A stretch of DNA of 34,864 nucleotides, from contig JAKLKC010000064.1 of the NCBI GenBank assembly GCA_023150875.1, positions 1 to 34,864 on the forward strand, read 5' to 3'. The notes beneath the pieces were generated by a model that did not search any database, was not told the DNA's origin, and saw only the letters and a program-made list of their open reading frames with translations. Of the stretch, positions 14,511 to 22,415 are shown one piece after another. The DNA comes from Myxococcota bacterium. GTDB taxonomy: Bacteria > Myxococcota_A > UBA796 > UBA9615 > JAKLKC01. The position numbers and the translations under genes are program-made. Numbering within the stretch: the stretch's first letter is position 1; each line of letters begins with the position of its first letter.

Positions 14511-16997
14511 TCAGCCCGGAGCCGTCCCCCGGAGGTCCATCCCGTCCCCCGGACCCCCGCCGTCCAGCATGCGGAGCACCGCCCGGGCGACGTCCTTCCC
14601 CCGCTCGCTCACCTCCCCCACGGGCCCCACGCAGCCGGGGCAGCCCGACTCGCAGCCGCAGGCGTCCACCAACGCCCGGGTGCGCGCCACGAGGTCGGCG
14701 TGCCGCTCGAAGAGCCGCGAGGCGAAGCCGACGCCGCCCGGGAAGCTGTCGTAGAGGAACACCGTGGGATCGAAACGGTCGAGGCGTTCCACGTCCACCG
14801 GGCGCCCCGCCTCCGGGACCGAGTACACCCCCCGGCCGTCCTGGTCGAGCCGGGCGTACCACGCGGCCTGCTGGTCGCCCATGGAGCGGGAGACGTCCCG
14901 GACGTCCGCCAGCAGGATCGTCGCCGCCATGTGCTGCATCGCGTAGGCGACGCCCAGCAGGCCGTCCACCAGCTCCAACCGGGGGAAACCCAGGCGGGCG
15001 GCCGCGGGGCCCGGGATCGTCAACCAGTACGAGGTCGTGTGGGTCTCGACGTCGGGGAGCTGCACGTCGCCGAAGCCGACGTTCTCGGAGGTGTAGAGCT
15101 TGATCTTCTTGTAGCCCACCACCCGGCTGGCGACGTGGACCTCGCCGTGGCCCCGCACGCAGCCGGGTGACGGCGCCTCGTCGAAGCGGTCCAGGATCTG
15201 GACCCGGGTGTAGTCGAGGGCGTCGGTGTAGTAGTCGACGTCCACCTGGTGGACGAACGCCTCGTGCCGCTCCCAGTCCAGGCGGTCGACGTGGTACTGC
15301 ACGCCCTCGACCATGTGGATCGCGCCCTGGTGCAGGAGGGTCTGGGCCGAGACCAGGTCGCACTCGGCGATGATCCGCGGGGTTCCCGACGTGGAGTCGA
15401 TCACCACCACGTTCTCCTGGTTCACCGAGCGGATGTTCACGCCGTCCGCCGGGTAGCTCTCGTCGGAGTAGTGCCAGTGCCCCGCCTCGAGGTGGACGAC
15501 GCCCTGGTCCTCCAGGAAGCGCATGATCTCGGCGGTGTCGGGGCCACCGAAGCGCTCGTCCTGCTGTACGGGGACCTCGTAGGCGGCGCACCTCAGGTGG
15601 GAGACCAGCACCGAGAGGTTGTCGGGATCGATCCGCGCGTGCTCGGCGGCACGGCCGAAGAACCACTCGGGGTTCTGAACCACGAACTGGTCCAGGGGGG
15701 TGGAGGAAGCGATGTACACCGCCGCCGAGGGGGCGAGGCGCCGGCCCGCCCTGCCGATCCGCTGCCACGTCGACGCCACCGAGCCCGGGTAGCCGGCGAG
15801 GACGACGGCGTCGAGCTGGCCGATGTCGACCCCCAGCTCCAGGGCGTTGGTGGAGACCACCCCCACCACCCTCCCCTCCCGGATCCCCGCCTCCACCTCC
15901 CGTCGCGTGCCGGGCAGGTATCCGCCCCGGTACCCGGCGATGCGGTGCTCCTCGCCGGGGCGGCGGCAGAAGCGGTCCTTCAGGTAGCGGGTGAGGACCT
16001 CGACCTGGGTGCGGCCCTGGCAGAACACCAGGGTCGGCACGTCCCTCTCGATGAACAGCGTGGCGATCCGCCGGGCCTGGGAGATCGCCCCGGCGCGGAT
16101 CCCCAGGCGCGGGTCCACCACCGGCGGGTTGTAGAAGAAGAAGTGCTTCCGCCCCCGGGGCGATCCGTCCTCGTCGGCGGAGATCTCGTCGACCTCCTTC
16201 CCGAACAGGCCCTCCGCCAGCTCCTTGGGGTTGGCGATGGTGGCGGAACAGCCCACGAAGACCGGGTCGGAGCCGTGGAAGCGGCAGATCCGGCGCAGGC
16301 GCCGCAGCACGTTGGCGACGTGGGACCCGAACACCCCGCGATACCCGTGCAGCTCGTCGACGACGACCCAACCCAGGTGGCGGAACAGCCGCTGCCACCG
16401 CGGGTGGTTGGGCAGGACGCCGCCGTGGAGCATGTCGGGGTTGCTCACCACCACGTGCCCAAGGCGACGCACCGCCTGGCGGGCGTCCGAGGGCGTGTCG
16501 CCGTCGTAGGTGAACGTCTTGATGTCGGCGCCGAGGCCGTCGATCAGCCGGTTCAACCCCTGCATCTGGTCCTGGGCGAGGGCCTTGGTGGGGAACAGGT
16601 AGAGGGCGCGCCGCTCGGGATCATCGAGGATCCCCTGGAGGATCGGCAGGTTGTAGCAGAGGGTCTTCCCCGACGCGGTCGGCGTGACCACCACCGTGTC
16701 CCTCCCCCGCCGCACCCGGTCCGCCGCCAGCGCCTGGTGCCGGTACAGGCGCTCGATCCCTCGCCCCCGCAGCGCCGCGCGCATCCGCTCGCCCACCCAG
16801 TCGGGGAACTCGGCGTAACGGGCCTCCCTCGCCTCGATCACCCGGTGGGCGGTGAGCTCGCCGCGGACGTCCGCCCCCCCGGCGAGGCGTTCCAGGGCCC
16901 GCCCCAGGGGGGACGCCGGAGGTCCGGCCGCCGGTGGGACCGGGACGGGCACGGGCGCCTCGGGGGCGTCGGGAACGGGACGTTCTGGGGAGGACAT
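14511..16997 (-). CDS. mrfA: MrfA/YprA-like DEAD/DEAH-box helicase with C-terminal zinc-binding domain
   Basis: An 828-residue superfamily 2 helicase of the YprA/Hrq1 type. In Bacillus subtilis MrfA is a 3'-5' DNA helicase that repairs mitomycin-C adducts with MrfB. Visible motifs are Walker A TPTASGKT (105-112, Lys111), DELH (214-217), SAT (251-253), a C-terminal RecA lobe with VSTNALELGVDIGQLDAVV, and motif VI QRIGRAGRR. The DUF1998-type C-terminus has the four-cysteine cluster CGCESGCPGC (Cys780, 782, 786, 789), expected to bind a metal. The N-terminal ~35 residues are Pro-rich and not conserved. The ATG at 16997 is used; it diverges from an alpha/beta hydrolase gene 109 bp away. The mrfB gene follows within 3 nt. 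Confidence 0.9.
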   Translation of the reverse strand: MSSPERPVPDAPEAPVPVPVPPAAGPPASPLGRALERLAGGADVRGELTAHRVIEAREARYAEFPDWVGERMRAALRGRGIERLYRHQALAADRVRRGRDTVVVTPTASGKTLCYNLPILQGILDDPERRALYLFPTKALAQDQMQGLNRLIDGLGADIKTFTYDGDTPSDARQAVRRLGHVVVSNPDMLHGGVLPNHPRWQRLFRHLGWVVVDELHGYRGVFGSHVANVLRRLRRICRFHGSDPVFVGCSATIANPKELAEGLFGKEVDEISADEDGSPRGRKHFFFYNPPVVDPRLGIRAGAISQARRIATLFIERDVPTLVFCQGRTQVEVLTRYLKDRFCRRPGEEHRIAGYRGGYLPGTRREVEAGIREGRVVGVVSTNALELGVDIGQLDAVVLAGYPGSVASTWQRIGRAGRRLAPSAAVYIASSTPLDQFVVQNPEWFFGRAAEHARIDPDNLSVLVSHLRCAAYEVPVQQDERFGGPDTAEIMRFLEDQGVVHLEAGHWHYSDESYPADGVNIRSVNQENVVVIDSTSGTPRIIAECDLVSAQTLLHQGAIHMVEGVQYHVDRLDWERHEAFVHQVDVDYYTDALDYTRVQILDRFDEAPSPGCVRGHGEVHVASRVVGYKKIKLYTSENVGFGDVQLPDVETHTTSYWLTIPGPAAARLGFPRLELVDGLLGVAYAMQHMAATILLADVRDVSRSMGDQQAAWYARLDQDGRGVYSVPEAGRPVDVERLDRFDPTVFLYDSFPGGVGFASRLFERHADLVARTRALVDACGCESGCPGCVGPVGEVSERGKDVARAVLRMLDGGGPGDGMDLRGTAPG

Positions 16998-17106
16998 CGT
17001 CGCCCCGCAGCCCCGCCTCCTGGCCGGAGGGGGGCGGTCTGGATATCCTGGCGGCGCGTGCCCCGCGCGCGGGCACGCCGGACCACGCTACCTGAACGGA
17101 TGTTCC

Positions 17107-18087
17107 ATGACAATGACCGCGACCGCCACACGGGCGGATCCGGGCGGTGAGTCCCCTGCTCCGGGGAGTGACCCGGGGGGCACGGAGGCGGGTCCCGGAG
17201 GCGTCCCTTCGCGCCAGGGATTCGTCCGTGCCTCGGACGGGCTCCAGCTCTACTACCGCGTCCACGGGGACGGCGAGCCGGCCCTGGTCTGCTGCAACGG
17301 GGTGGGCGTCTCGACCTTCTTCTGGCGTTACCTCGTCGAAGCGTTCGCGCCCCGCCATCGGGTCGTGGTGTGGGACTACCGGGGCCACGGACGCAGCCAG
17401 CGCGTGCGCTTCGGGGACGACGTGTCCATGGAGCAGTGCGCCCGGGACCTGCGGGCCGTCTGCCGCGCCGCGGGCGTGGACCGCCCCGTGCTGCTGGGGC
17501 ACTCCATGGGCGCCCAGGTGATCCTGGAGCACTACCGCCGGTTCCCCGAGCACACCGCGGGGCTGATCTCGGTCCTGGGCACCTTCGGCCGGACCCTGGA
17601 CACCTTCGGCAACCTGCGCTTCTCGCGGCCGGTCTTCGACGTCCTGATCTCGGCGATGCTCGGCGCCCGGAGCGACGCCCTCAACCGCTTCCTGTGGCGG
17701 CCCATGGTGAGCCTCCCCTTCGCCTTCGACTTCGCCCGCCTGTCGGGGCTGGTGCATGCCGACCGCTGCGACCAGGCGGACATCGGCCCCTACATGAAGC
17801 ACCTCGGAGACGTGGGCGCCCCGGTCTTCTTCTCGTTCCTGCTGGAGCTGGGAGAGCACACGGCGTGGGACCTCCTACCCCGGGTCCGCGTTCCCACCCT
17901 GATCATCGCCGGGGGACGGGATGGTTTCTCGCCCCCCAACGTCGCCGCCCGGGCGGCGAAGCTGGTGCCGGGGGCCGAGCTGGAGCTCATCGCCGACGCC
18001 ACCCACGCGGGGATCGTCGAGTACGCCGGCGAGATCGACGAGAGGGTCGCCGTCTTCTTGCGGGAGCGCTTCGGCGCCGGACCGTAA
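17107..18087 (+). CDS. Alpha/beta-hydrolase fold protein
   Basis: A 326-residue soluble hydrolase with the full catalytic triad. The nucleophile elbow is GHSMG with Ser133, the acid is in AGGRDGF (Asp272), and the histidine is in DATHAG (His300). The oxyanion loop is CCNGVGVSTFFW, and VVVWDYRGHGRS matches the strand-turn before the cap. About 40 non-conserved residues precede the fold, which begins FVRASDGLQLYYRVHGDGEP. The cap region (~185-240) is helical (DVLISAMLGARSDALNRFLW). There is no signal peptide, so it is cytoplasmic. The ATG at 17107 is first in frame; a second ATG lies two codons later. Substrate class (ester, lactone, epoxide or haloalkane) cannot be read from the motifs. It diverges from mrfA and converges on the TPR gene. 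Confidence 0.86.
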   Translation: MTMTATATRADPGGESPAPGSDPGGTEAGPGGVPSRQGFVRASDGLQLYYRVHGDGEPALVCCNGVGVSTFFWRYLVEAFAPRHRVVVWDYRGHGRSQRVRFGDDVSMEQCARDLRAVCRAAGVDRPVLLGHSMGAQVILEHYRRFPEHTAGLISVLGTFGRTLDTFGNLRFSRPVFDVLISAMLGARSDALNRFLWRPMVSLPFAFDFARLSGLVHADRCDQADIGPYMKHLGDVGAPVFFSFLLELGEHTAWDLLPRVRVPTLIIAGGRDGFSPPNVAARAAKLVPGAELELIADATHAGIVEYAGEIDERVAVFLRERFGAGP

Positions 18088-18128
18088 ACCGAGCAGGGCC
18101 GGTGCCCGACGGCAGCGGGGGGCCCGGG

Positions 18129-19013
18129 TCAGGGGGGAGGGGGCGTGACCCGCCCGTCGGGGCCGGGCTGCGTCCGGGCCCACTCCACCAGTCGCCGCGC
18201 CGCCTCGGTGCAGCGACAGTCCCCCGCGAGCTCCGCCGCCCGGGAGAGGGCCGCGGCGGCGGCCGCCGGATCCCCCTGGGCGCGGGCCAGCACCGCGGCG
18301 AAGGCCCAGGGCTGGGCCTCGTCGGGGTAACGCCGCTTGAACCCCGCCACCGCGTCCCGGGCCGCGGCGCCGCCACCGCCGGCCACCAGCTCGACGGCGC
18401 AGCGCTGCTCCCAGGCCGCCAGGTCCTCGGGCTCCGCGGCGAGGACCGCGGCCACGCCGGCCCGGGCCGCCTCCACGTCCCCGGCGGCGAGGGAGGCCCG
18501 GGACCCGGCCAGCAGCAGCACGACCCTCCCGGGGAACTCCCGGAGCCCCGCCCGGGCCGCCTCCACCGCCCTGGCGGCGTCTCCCGCCCGGAGCCACAGG
18601 TCGACGCCCCCGGCGTGCTCGTGGGGGGAGCGCGGGGGGACGTCCAGGGCCTCCCGCCACAGGGCCGCCGCCTCCCGGGACCTCCCCACCTCGGCCAGGG
18701 CGCTCGCCGCCGCGAAGGCGATGGGCTTGCCCCCCGAAGCCACCGGCCGCGTGGCGAGCAGGGAGGTCCCGAGGGTGGCGGCCTCGGCGGCCCGCCCCGC
18801 CTCCGCCAGCGCCCGCACCGCCGCCGCGGCCCCCTCCACGTCCCCCGCGCCCGCAGCCCGGCGGCCGATCTCCGCCAGCGCCGCCGCGCCCCCCGGATCC
18901 CCCGCCTCCAGCCGCCCCCGGGCCTCCCCCACGGGATCGGCGCTCCCCCACGCCGCGGTCGCGGGCCCGAGGAGCGGGAGGGCCAGGGCCAGGAGGAGAC
19001 CGGCGGGGGGCAT
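18129..19013 (-). CDS. Exported TPR-like repeat protein
   Basis: A 294-residue, extremely Ala-rich protein. A signal peptide (AGLLLALALPLLGPATAAWG) is followed by tandem helix pairs of TPR character: AAAAVRALAEAGRAAEAATL, ASALAEVGRSREAAALWREA, DLWLRAGDAARAVEAARAG, RASLAAGDVEAARAGVAAVL, AAVLARAQGDPAAAAAALSR. A late CRC pair (GDCRCTEAA) may form a disulfide. The ATG at 19013 follows GGGAGGGCGCAGG, a good ribosome-binding site. It lies 59 nt downstream of the SRPBCC gene and is probably co-transcribed with it. TPR proteins are scaffolds, and no partner is evident. The start is well supported; the function is unknown. Confidence 0.75.
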   Translation of the reverse strand: MPPAGLLLALALPLLGPATAAWGSADPVGEARGRLEAGDPGGAAALAEIGRRAAGAGDVEGAAAAVRALAEAGRAAEAATLGTSLLATRPVASGGKPIAFAAASALAEVGRSREAAALWREALDVPPRSPHEHAGGVDLWLRAGDAARAVEAARAGLREFPGRVVLLLAGSRASLAAGDVEAARAGVAAVLAAEPEDLAAWEQRCAVELVAGGGGAAARDAVAGFKRRYPDEAQPWAFAAVLARAQGDPAAAAAALSRAAELAGDCRCTEAARRLVEWARTQPGPDGRVTPPPP

Positions 19014-19072
19014 CCTGCGCCCTCCCCTCCCCCTCCCCGTCGCGGCCCCTCCCCGGGGCGATCCCGGCGGGA

Positions 19073-19504
19073 TCAACGCCGGGCCAGCGCCTCGGAGCGC
19101 TGCTTGAAGGCCGCCAGGTTCGCCGGCAGGGACTGGGACACCATCTTGTCCACCACCGCCTTCGGCACGAAGAAGCCGATGTCCATGTCGATGTTGTAGG
19201 TCGCGCGGGTGCGGCCGGAGCCCAGGTCCTCCAGGCTCCATCCCCCGTTGTTGGTCTTCATCGGCCCCTCCACGAGGCCCCAGCGGATGCCACGGGGCGC
19301 GTCCTCGACGATCCGCAGCGTGTAGGTGATGTCCTTCATCATCTCGACGTGCATCTCGACGGTGGAGACCCCCGGCTCCCGGCCCTTGATCCGGATCCCC
19401 TTCAGCCGGGGCACGAACTCCGGGTAGCGGTCATAGTCGACGATGACGCCGTACACGACCTCCCGGGGGGCGAGGATCTCGATGGACTGCGATGCGCCGG
19501 GCAT
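19073..19504 (-). CDS. SRPBCC (START/COQ10-like) family protein
   Basis: A 143-residue protein with the helix-grip fold of the SRPBCC superfamily, COQ10/RatA branch. The family signature is at the N-terminus: SIEILAPREVVYGVIVDYDR followed by YPEFVPRLKGIRI. GVSTVEMHVEMMKDITYTLR and a C-terminal amphipathic helix (KMVSQSLPANLAAFKQRSEA) complete the fold. Relatives bind quinones, lipids or other hydrophobic ligands, or act in ribosome association (RatA). The ligand is not predictable here. There is no signal peptide. The ATG at 19504 has AGGAG 8 nt upstream, and a candidate promoter lies at 19544-19572. It is probably the first gene of a pair with the TPR gene. Confidence 0.85.
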   Translation of the reverse strand: MPGASQSIEILAPREVVYGVIVDYDRYPEFVPRLKGIRIKGREPGVSTVEMHVEMMKDITYTLRIVEDAPRGIRWGLVEGPMKTNNGGWSLEDLGSGRTRATYNIDMDIGFFVPKAVVDKMVSQSLPANLAAFKQRSEALARR

Positions 19505-19543
19505 GATGGGGACTCCTGGGGCCGGGGGCTTCGATCACCGTCG

Positions 19544-19572
19544 ATTCGAGCAGGGCCGGGCGGCGGAGTCAA
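19544..19572 (-). promoter_or_regulatory. Candidate promoter of the SRPBCC-TPR pair
   Basis: On the minus strand, TTGACT (19572-19567), a 17-bp spacer and TCGAAT (19549-19544; 4 of 6 matches). It sits in the 89-bp gap after the murJ stop, giving a leader of about 33 nt. Confidence 0.5.
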
Positions 19573-19593
19573 CGACGGCGCGCCCCTCCGCCC

Positions 19594-21294
19594 TCACGCG
19601 GGGGCGCGGCCGGGCCTCCCCTTCGGTCCCTCCTTGATCTTCTGGACCAGGGCCCGCATCTCCTCGACCCGCAGCGCCAGCGCCGCGGCGACGTAGGCCA
19701 GCGCCATCGCCCCCCCCGAGGCGGCCAGCTTCACCATCTGGAGCGCCTTCCCCGGCGCCTCGAAGGAGGCCGGGAGAAGTCGCAGGACGGCCCACCCCGC
19801 CGCCGCCGCGGCCGCGGTGGCTAGGGAGATCCGCAGCAGCGCCGGCCAGGTGGAGGGCGTCAGGGGGCCGATCCGGGACCGGAGCAGCAGGAGCAGCACC
19901 ACCGCCTCGCCGTTCACGGCGATGGCCGAGGCCAGGGGGAGCGCGTAGTAGGGTTCGGCCCAGGTCAGCGCCCCGAAGGGGGCCAGCAGTGCCCACACCA
20001 GCCCCGCCTTGGCGGCGATGGTGAGCAGGGTCAGCAGCATCGGCCTCAGGCTGTCCCCGAGGGCGTAGAAGATCGGCAGCAGGATCCGCGGGTAGGAGTA
20101 ACCCATCAGGCCCAGGGCGTACAGCGCGAGCACCCAACCGGTGCGGCTGGCGTCCTCGGGCCCGAAGCGCCCCTGCATGTAGAAGAACTGCGCCAGCGGC
20201 TCCCTCAGCACGACGAAGGCGGCGGCGGCGGGGAGGGACAGGAAACCCAGGAGCACCACGGACTGGGAGACGGTGCGCCTCAGCCCCTCGGAGTCCCCGT
20301 CCGCCACGTCGCGGCTCGCCACCGCCAGGGTGGAGGTCGCCAGGGCCATGGCGACGATCCCGATGGGGAAGAGGATCAGGCGGAAGGCGTAGTCGATGTA
20401 GGCGACGGCCCCGGTCCAGCGGGACGCCACCTGGACGTCGATGAGGTTGGTGAGGGAGACCCCCGCGAGGCCGATCACGCCCGGGACCATCAGGCGGACC
20501 ACCCGCCGCAGGCCGGGGTGGGCGAAGTCGAAGCGGGGCCAGAAGCGGAATCCCAGGCGCCGCGCGGCGGGGAGCATCGCCGCGAGCTGCGCGACGCCGC
20601 CCAGGGTGAAGCCGATCCCCACGGCGAGGATGGCGGGCTGCCCCGTGGCCCGGGCGAAGGGCTCGGCCAGCAGGCAGGACAGCACCCCCACCACGTTGAA
20701 CAGCGCCGGGGCGATGGCGGGCAGGAAGAACCGGCCCCGGACGTTCAGCGTGCCGGCGACGACCGCGGACAGGGACGCCAGCAACAGGAAGGGCCCCGCC
20801 ACCTGGGTCAGGCGGGTCGCCAGGCGGAGCTGCTCGGGGTCGTCGGCGAAACCCCCGGCGAAGAGCAGGATCCAACGCTCCCCGAAGACCACGAGGGAGA
20901 GGACGATGGCGCCGACCACCACCAGCAGGAAGCCGATCACCGCCTGGGCGAGGGCCACCGCCGCCTTCGCCCCCTGGTTGCGGTCGTACTCGGTGAAATT
21001 GGGGACGAAGGCGGCGGTCAGGGAGCCCTCGGCGAAGAGGTCCCTCAGGATGTTGGGGATCCGCAGCGCCACCCCCAGGGCGTCCCGGGCCGCGCCGGCC
21101 CCGAAGTAGTAGGCGAGGGCGGCCTCGCGCACGAGGCCGAGCACGCGGGTGAGCAGCCCGGCGAGGCCGACGGCTGCGGCGCCCCGGACGACCTCGCCGC
21201 CGGCGGCATCGGGGGGGCCTCCCCGGGCCGGGGAAGGGCCGGGAGGGGGGCTGCGATCGTCGCGGACGGCGGCCGCCTTCGGGATCTTCTTCAT
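19594..21294 (-). CDS. murJ: Lipid II flippase MurJ
   Basis: A 566-residue polytopic inner-membrane protein of the MVF/MurJ family, which translocates lipid-linked peptidoglycan precursor to the periplasmic side. After ~35 polar residues, the family N-terminus is clear: LLTRVLGLVREAALAYYFGA and RIPNILRDLFAEGSLTAAFV. A dozen or more membrane helices follow, with IDYAFRLILFPIGIVAMALA and LREPLAQFFYMQGRF as further family landmarks. Conserved arginines in the first helices are retained. The last helices are followed by a short cytoplasmic tail ending VQKIKEGPKGRPGRAPA. The ATG at 21294 lies only 7 nt beyond the end of dispersed element copy B, so its upstream region is made of the repeat. The next gene on the strand (SRPBCC) has its own candidate promoter. 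Confidence 0.94.
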   Translation of the reverse strand: MKKIPKAAAVRDDRSPPPGPSPARGGPPDAAGGEVVRGAAAVGLAGLLTRVLGLVREAALAYYFGAGAARDALGVALRIPNILRDLFAEGSLTAAFVPNFTEYDRNQGAKAAVALAQAVIGFLLVVVGAIVLSLVVFGERWILLFAGGFADDPEQLRLATRLTQVAGPFLLLASLSAVVAGTLNVRGRFFLPAIAPALFNVVGVLSCLLAEPFARATGQPAILAVGIGFTLGGVAQLAAMLPAARRLGFRFWPRFDFAHPGLRRVVRLMVPGVIGLAGVSLTNLIDVQVASRWTGAVAYIDYAFRLILFPIGIVAMALATSTLAVASRDVADGDSEGLRRTVSQSVVLLGFLSLPAAAAFVVLREPLAQFFYMQGRFGPEDASRTGWVLALYALGLMGYSYPRILLPIFYALGDSLRPMLLTLLTIAAKAGLVWALLAPFGALTWAEPYYALPLASAIAVNGEAVVLLLLLRSRIGPLTPSTWPALLRISLATAAAAAAGWAVLRLLPASFEAPGKALQMVKLAASGGAMALAYVAAALALRVEEMRALVQKIKEGPKGRPGRAPA

Positions 21295-21301
21295 GCCTCG
21301 C

Positions 21302-21463
21302 CTATCCGGTCGCCACGCAGGGCGGTTCGTGACGACTGTCGGCCAGTGTAGATGGCTCGCCGTCCTGGGCTCGCCCGCAGAGGCGCAGAGTGGCCCGTCC
21401 GGGGCCCGCAGAGAACGCAGAGGAAGGAGGGGGGAGGCCCAAAGCCGTGGCAGCGCAGGATAG
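21302..21463 (+). repeat. Dispersed ~163-bp element, copy B
   Basis: It begins CTATCCGGTCGCCAC and ends CAGGATAG, so CTATCC/GGATAG form short terminal inverted repeats. The interior matches copies A and C (GGGCGGTTCGTGACGACTG, GATGGCTCGCCGTCCT, GCAGAGGCGCAGAGTGGCCC, CGCAGAGAACGCAGAGG). It fills nearly all of the gap between the murJ start and the methyltransferase stop. Unlike A and C it reads TGTAGA rather than CGTGGA at 21347-21352, which creates TACACT on the minus strand (21350-21345). Confidence 0.88.
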
Positions 21464-21481
21464 CAGCCCGAGGCGTCCGCC

Positions 21482-22369
21482 TCACGCCGGCGCCCGCGCC
21501 TCGATCGTCACGACGCCCACCCGGCCCGCCAGGACCCGGACCACGGCGTCCACGGCGAGGCGGAGCGGGGGCGGCAGCCCGTCGGCTCCCTGGCGCCGCG
21601 CCTGTTCGCCCAGCGCCTCCGCGTCCGCCATCCGGAGGTCGAGCACCCGCGCGTCGCGGAAGCCCGCCCGGGCGAGGCTCCGGAGCACGAGGTCGGGCGC
21701 CACGGCCTCGAAAAGGTGGTTCCCCGGAGCCCGGAGCAGGCAGCGCAGCCCGGGGGGTAGCCACCCGGCCACGGCGTCGGCGTACAGCAGCCGGCCGCCG
21801 GGGCCCAGGCACCCCGCGACGTCCGCCAGGGCCGCCGCTCCCCGCCCGAGGGAGGCGTTGGCCAGGACCAGGTCGAAGTCGCCCCCCACCGGGTCGGCGC
21901 CCCCGCCGGGTCCTCCCGTCCGGCCCCGCGGCCCCGACCGGACCCTCTGAGTGCCCCCCAAGTCGGCCACCACCCACCCGATCGTGCCCGCGCCACCCGG
22001 TGGCTGGAGGACGGCGGGGGGGAGAGCCCGGTCGACGGCGGTCACCCGGCCTCCCGCCGCGGCGGCCATCCACGCCTCCAGGCCGTGGCCGCATCCCGCG
22101 TCCAGGACGCGCAGGCCCCGGGGATCTCCGGCGTGGAGCAGGAGGGGCGCGCACCCTCGATACCCCCGGACCGACGCCTCCGGGGCGGCCGCCAGCCACG
22201 GCCCCCACCTCGGATCCGTCCGGTAGTCCTCGAGCGCCGGTGCCTCCGCCCCGAGCCCGCTGGGGACGCCGGGGGTGGCCGGCGCCGGACCCGCCGCCCC
22301 TCCGTACGGAACGAGGGCGGGCCCACCTTGCGGCGAGACCGGGCGACTGCTACCTTTCCGCACTTCCAC
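21482..22369 (-). CDS. SAM-dependent methyltransferase-like protein
   Basis: A ~295-residue class I methyltransferase fold. Motif I is RVLDAGCGHGLEAW (~87-100), followed by VTAVDRA (acidic end of strand 2), then FDLVLANASLGRGAAALADV as motif IV/V and GGRLLYADAVAGWLPPG. It also has a helix-rich N-terminal segment, ALEDYRTDPRWGPWLAAAPE. The substrate is unknown. Start choice is uncertain: no ATG lies near the fold. GTG codons occur at 22369 and 22363; I use 22369, which has GGAAGG about 10 nt upstream. The first ~40 residues are low-complexity and may not be real. The gene diverges from the acyltransferase with a gap of only ~46 bp. Dispersed element copy B starts right after its stop. Confidence 0.75.
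   Translation of the reverse strand: MEVRKGSSRPVSPQGGPALVPYGGAAGPAPATPGVPSGLGAEAPALEDYRTDPRWGPWLAAAPEASVRGYRGCAPLLLHAGDPRGLRVLDAGCGHGLEAWMAAAAGGRVTAVDRALPPAVLQPPGGAGTIGWVVADLGGTQRVRSGPRGRTGGPGGGADPVGGDFDLVLANASLGRGAAALADVAGCLGPGGRLLYADAVAGWLPPGLRCLLRAPGNHLFEAVAPDLVLRSLARAGFRDARVLDLRMADAEALGEQARRQGADGLPPPLRLAVDAVVRVLAGRVGVVTIEARAPA
22328..22356 (+). promoter_or_regulatory. Weak candidate promoter of the acyltransferase-SDR pair
   Basis: TTGCGG (22328-22333), a 17-bp spacer and TACCTT (22351-22356). The -10 is the same hexamer as at 7137-7132. It would lie inside the 5' coding end of the divergent methyltransferase if that gene starts at 22369. Confidence 0.3.
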
Positions 22370-22415
22370 GCGCGAGCGGCCTTCCCGGCGCGACGCCTCG
22401 GTCCAGGGGGTGGTG

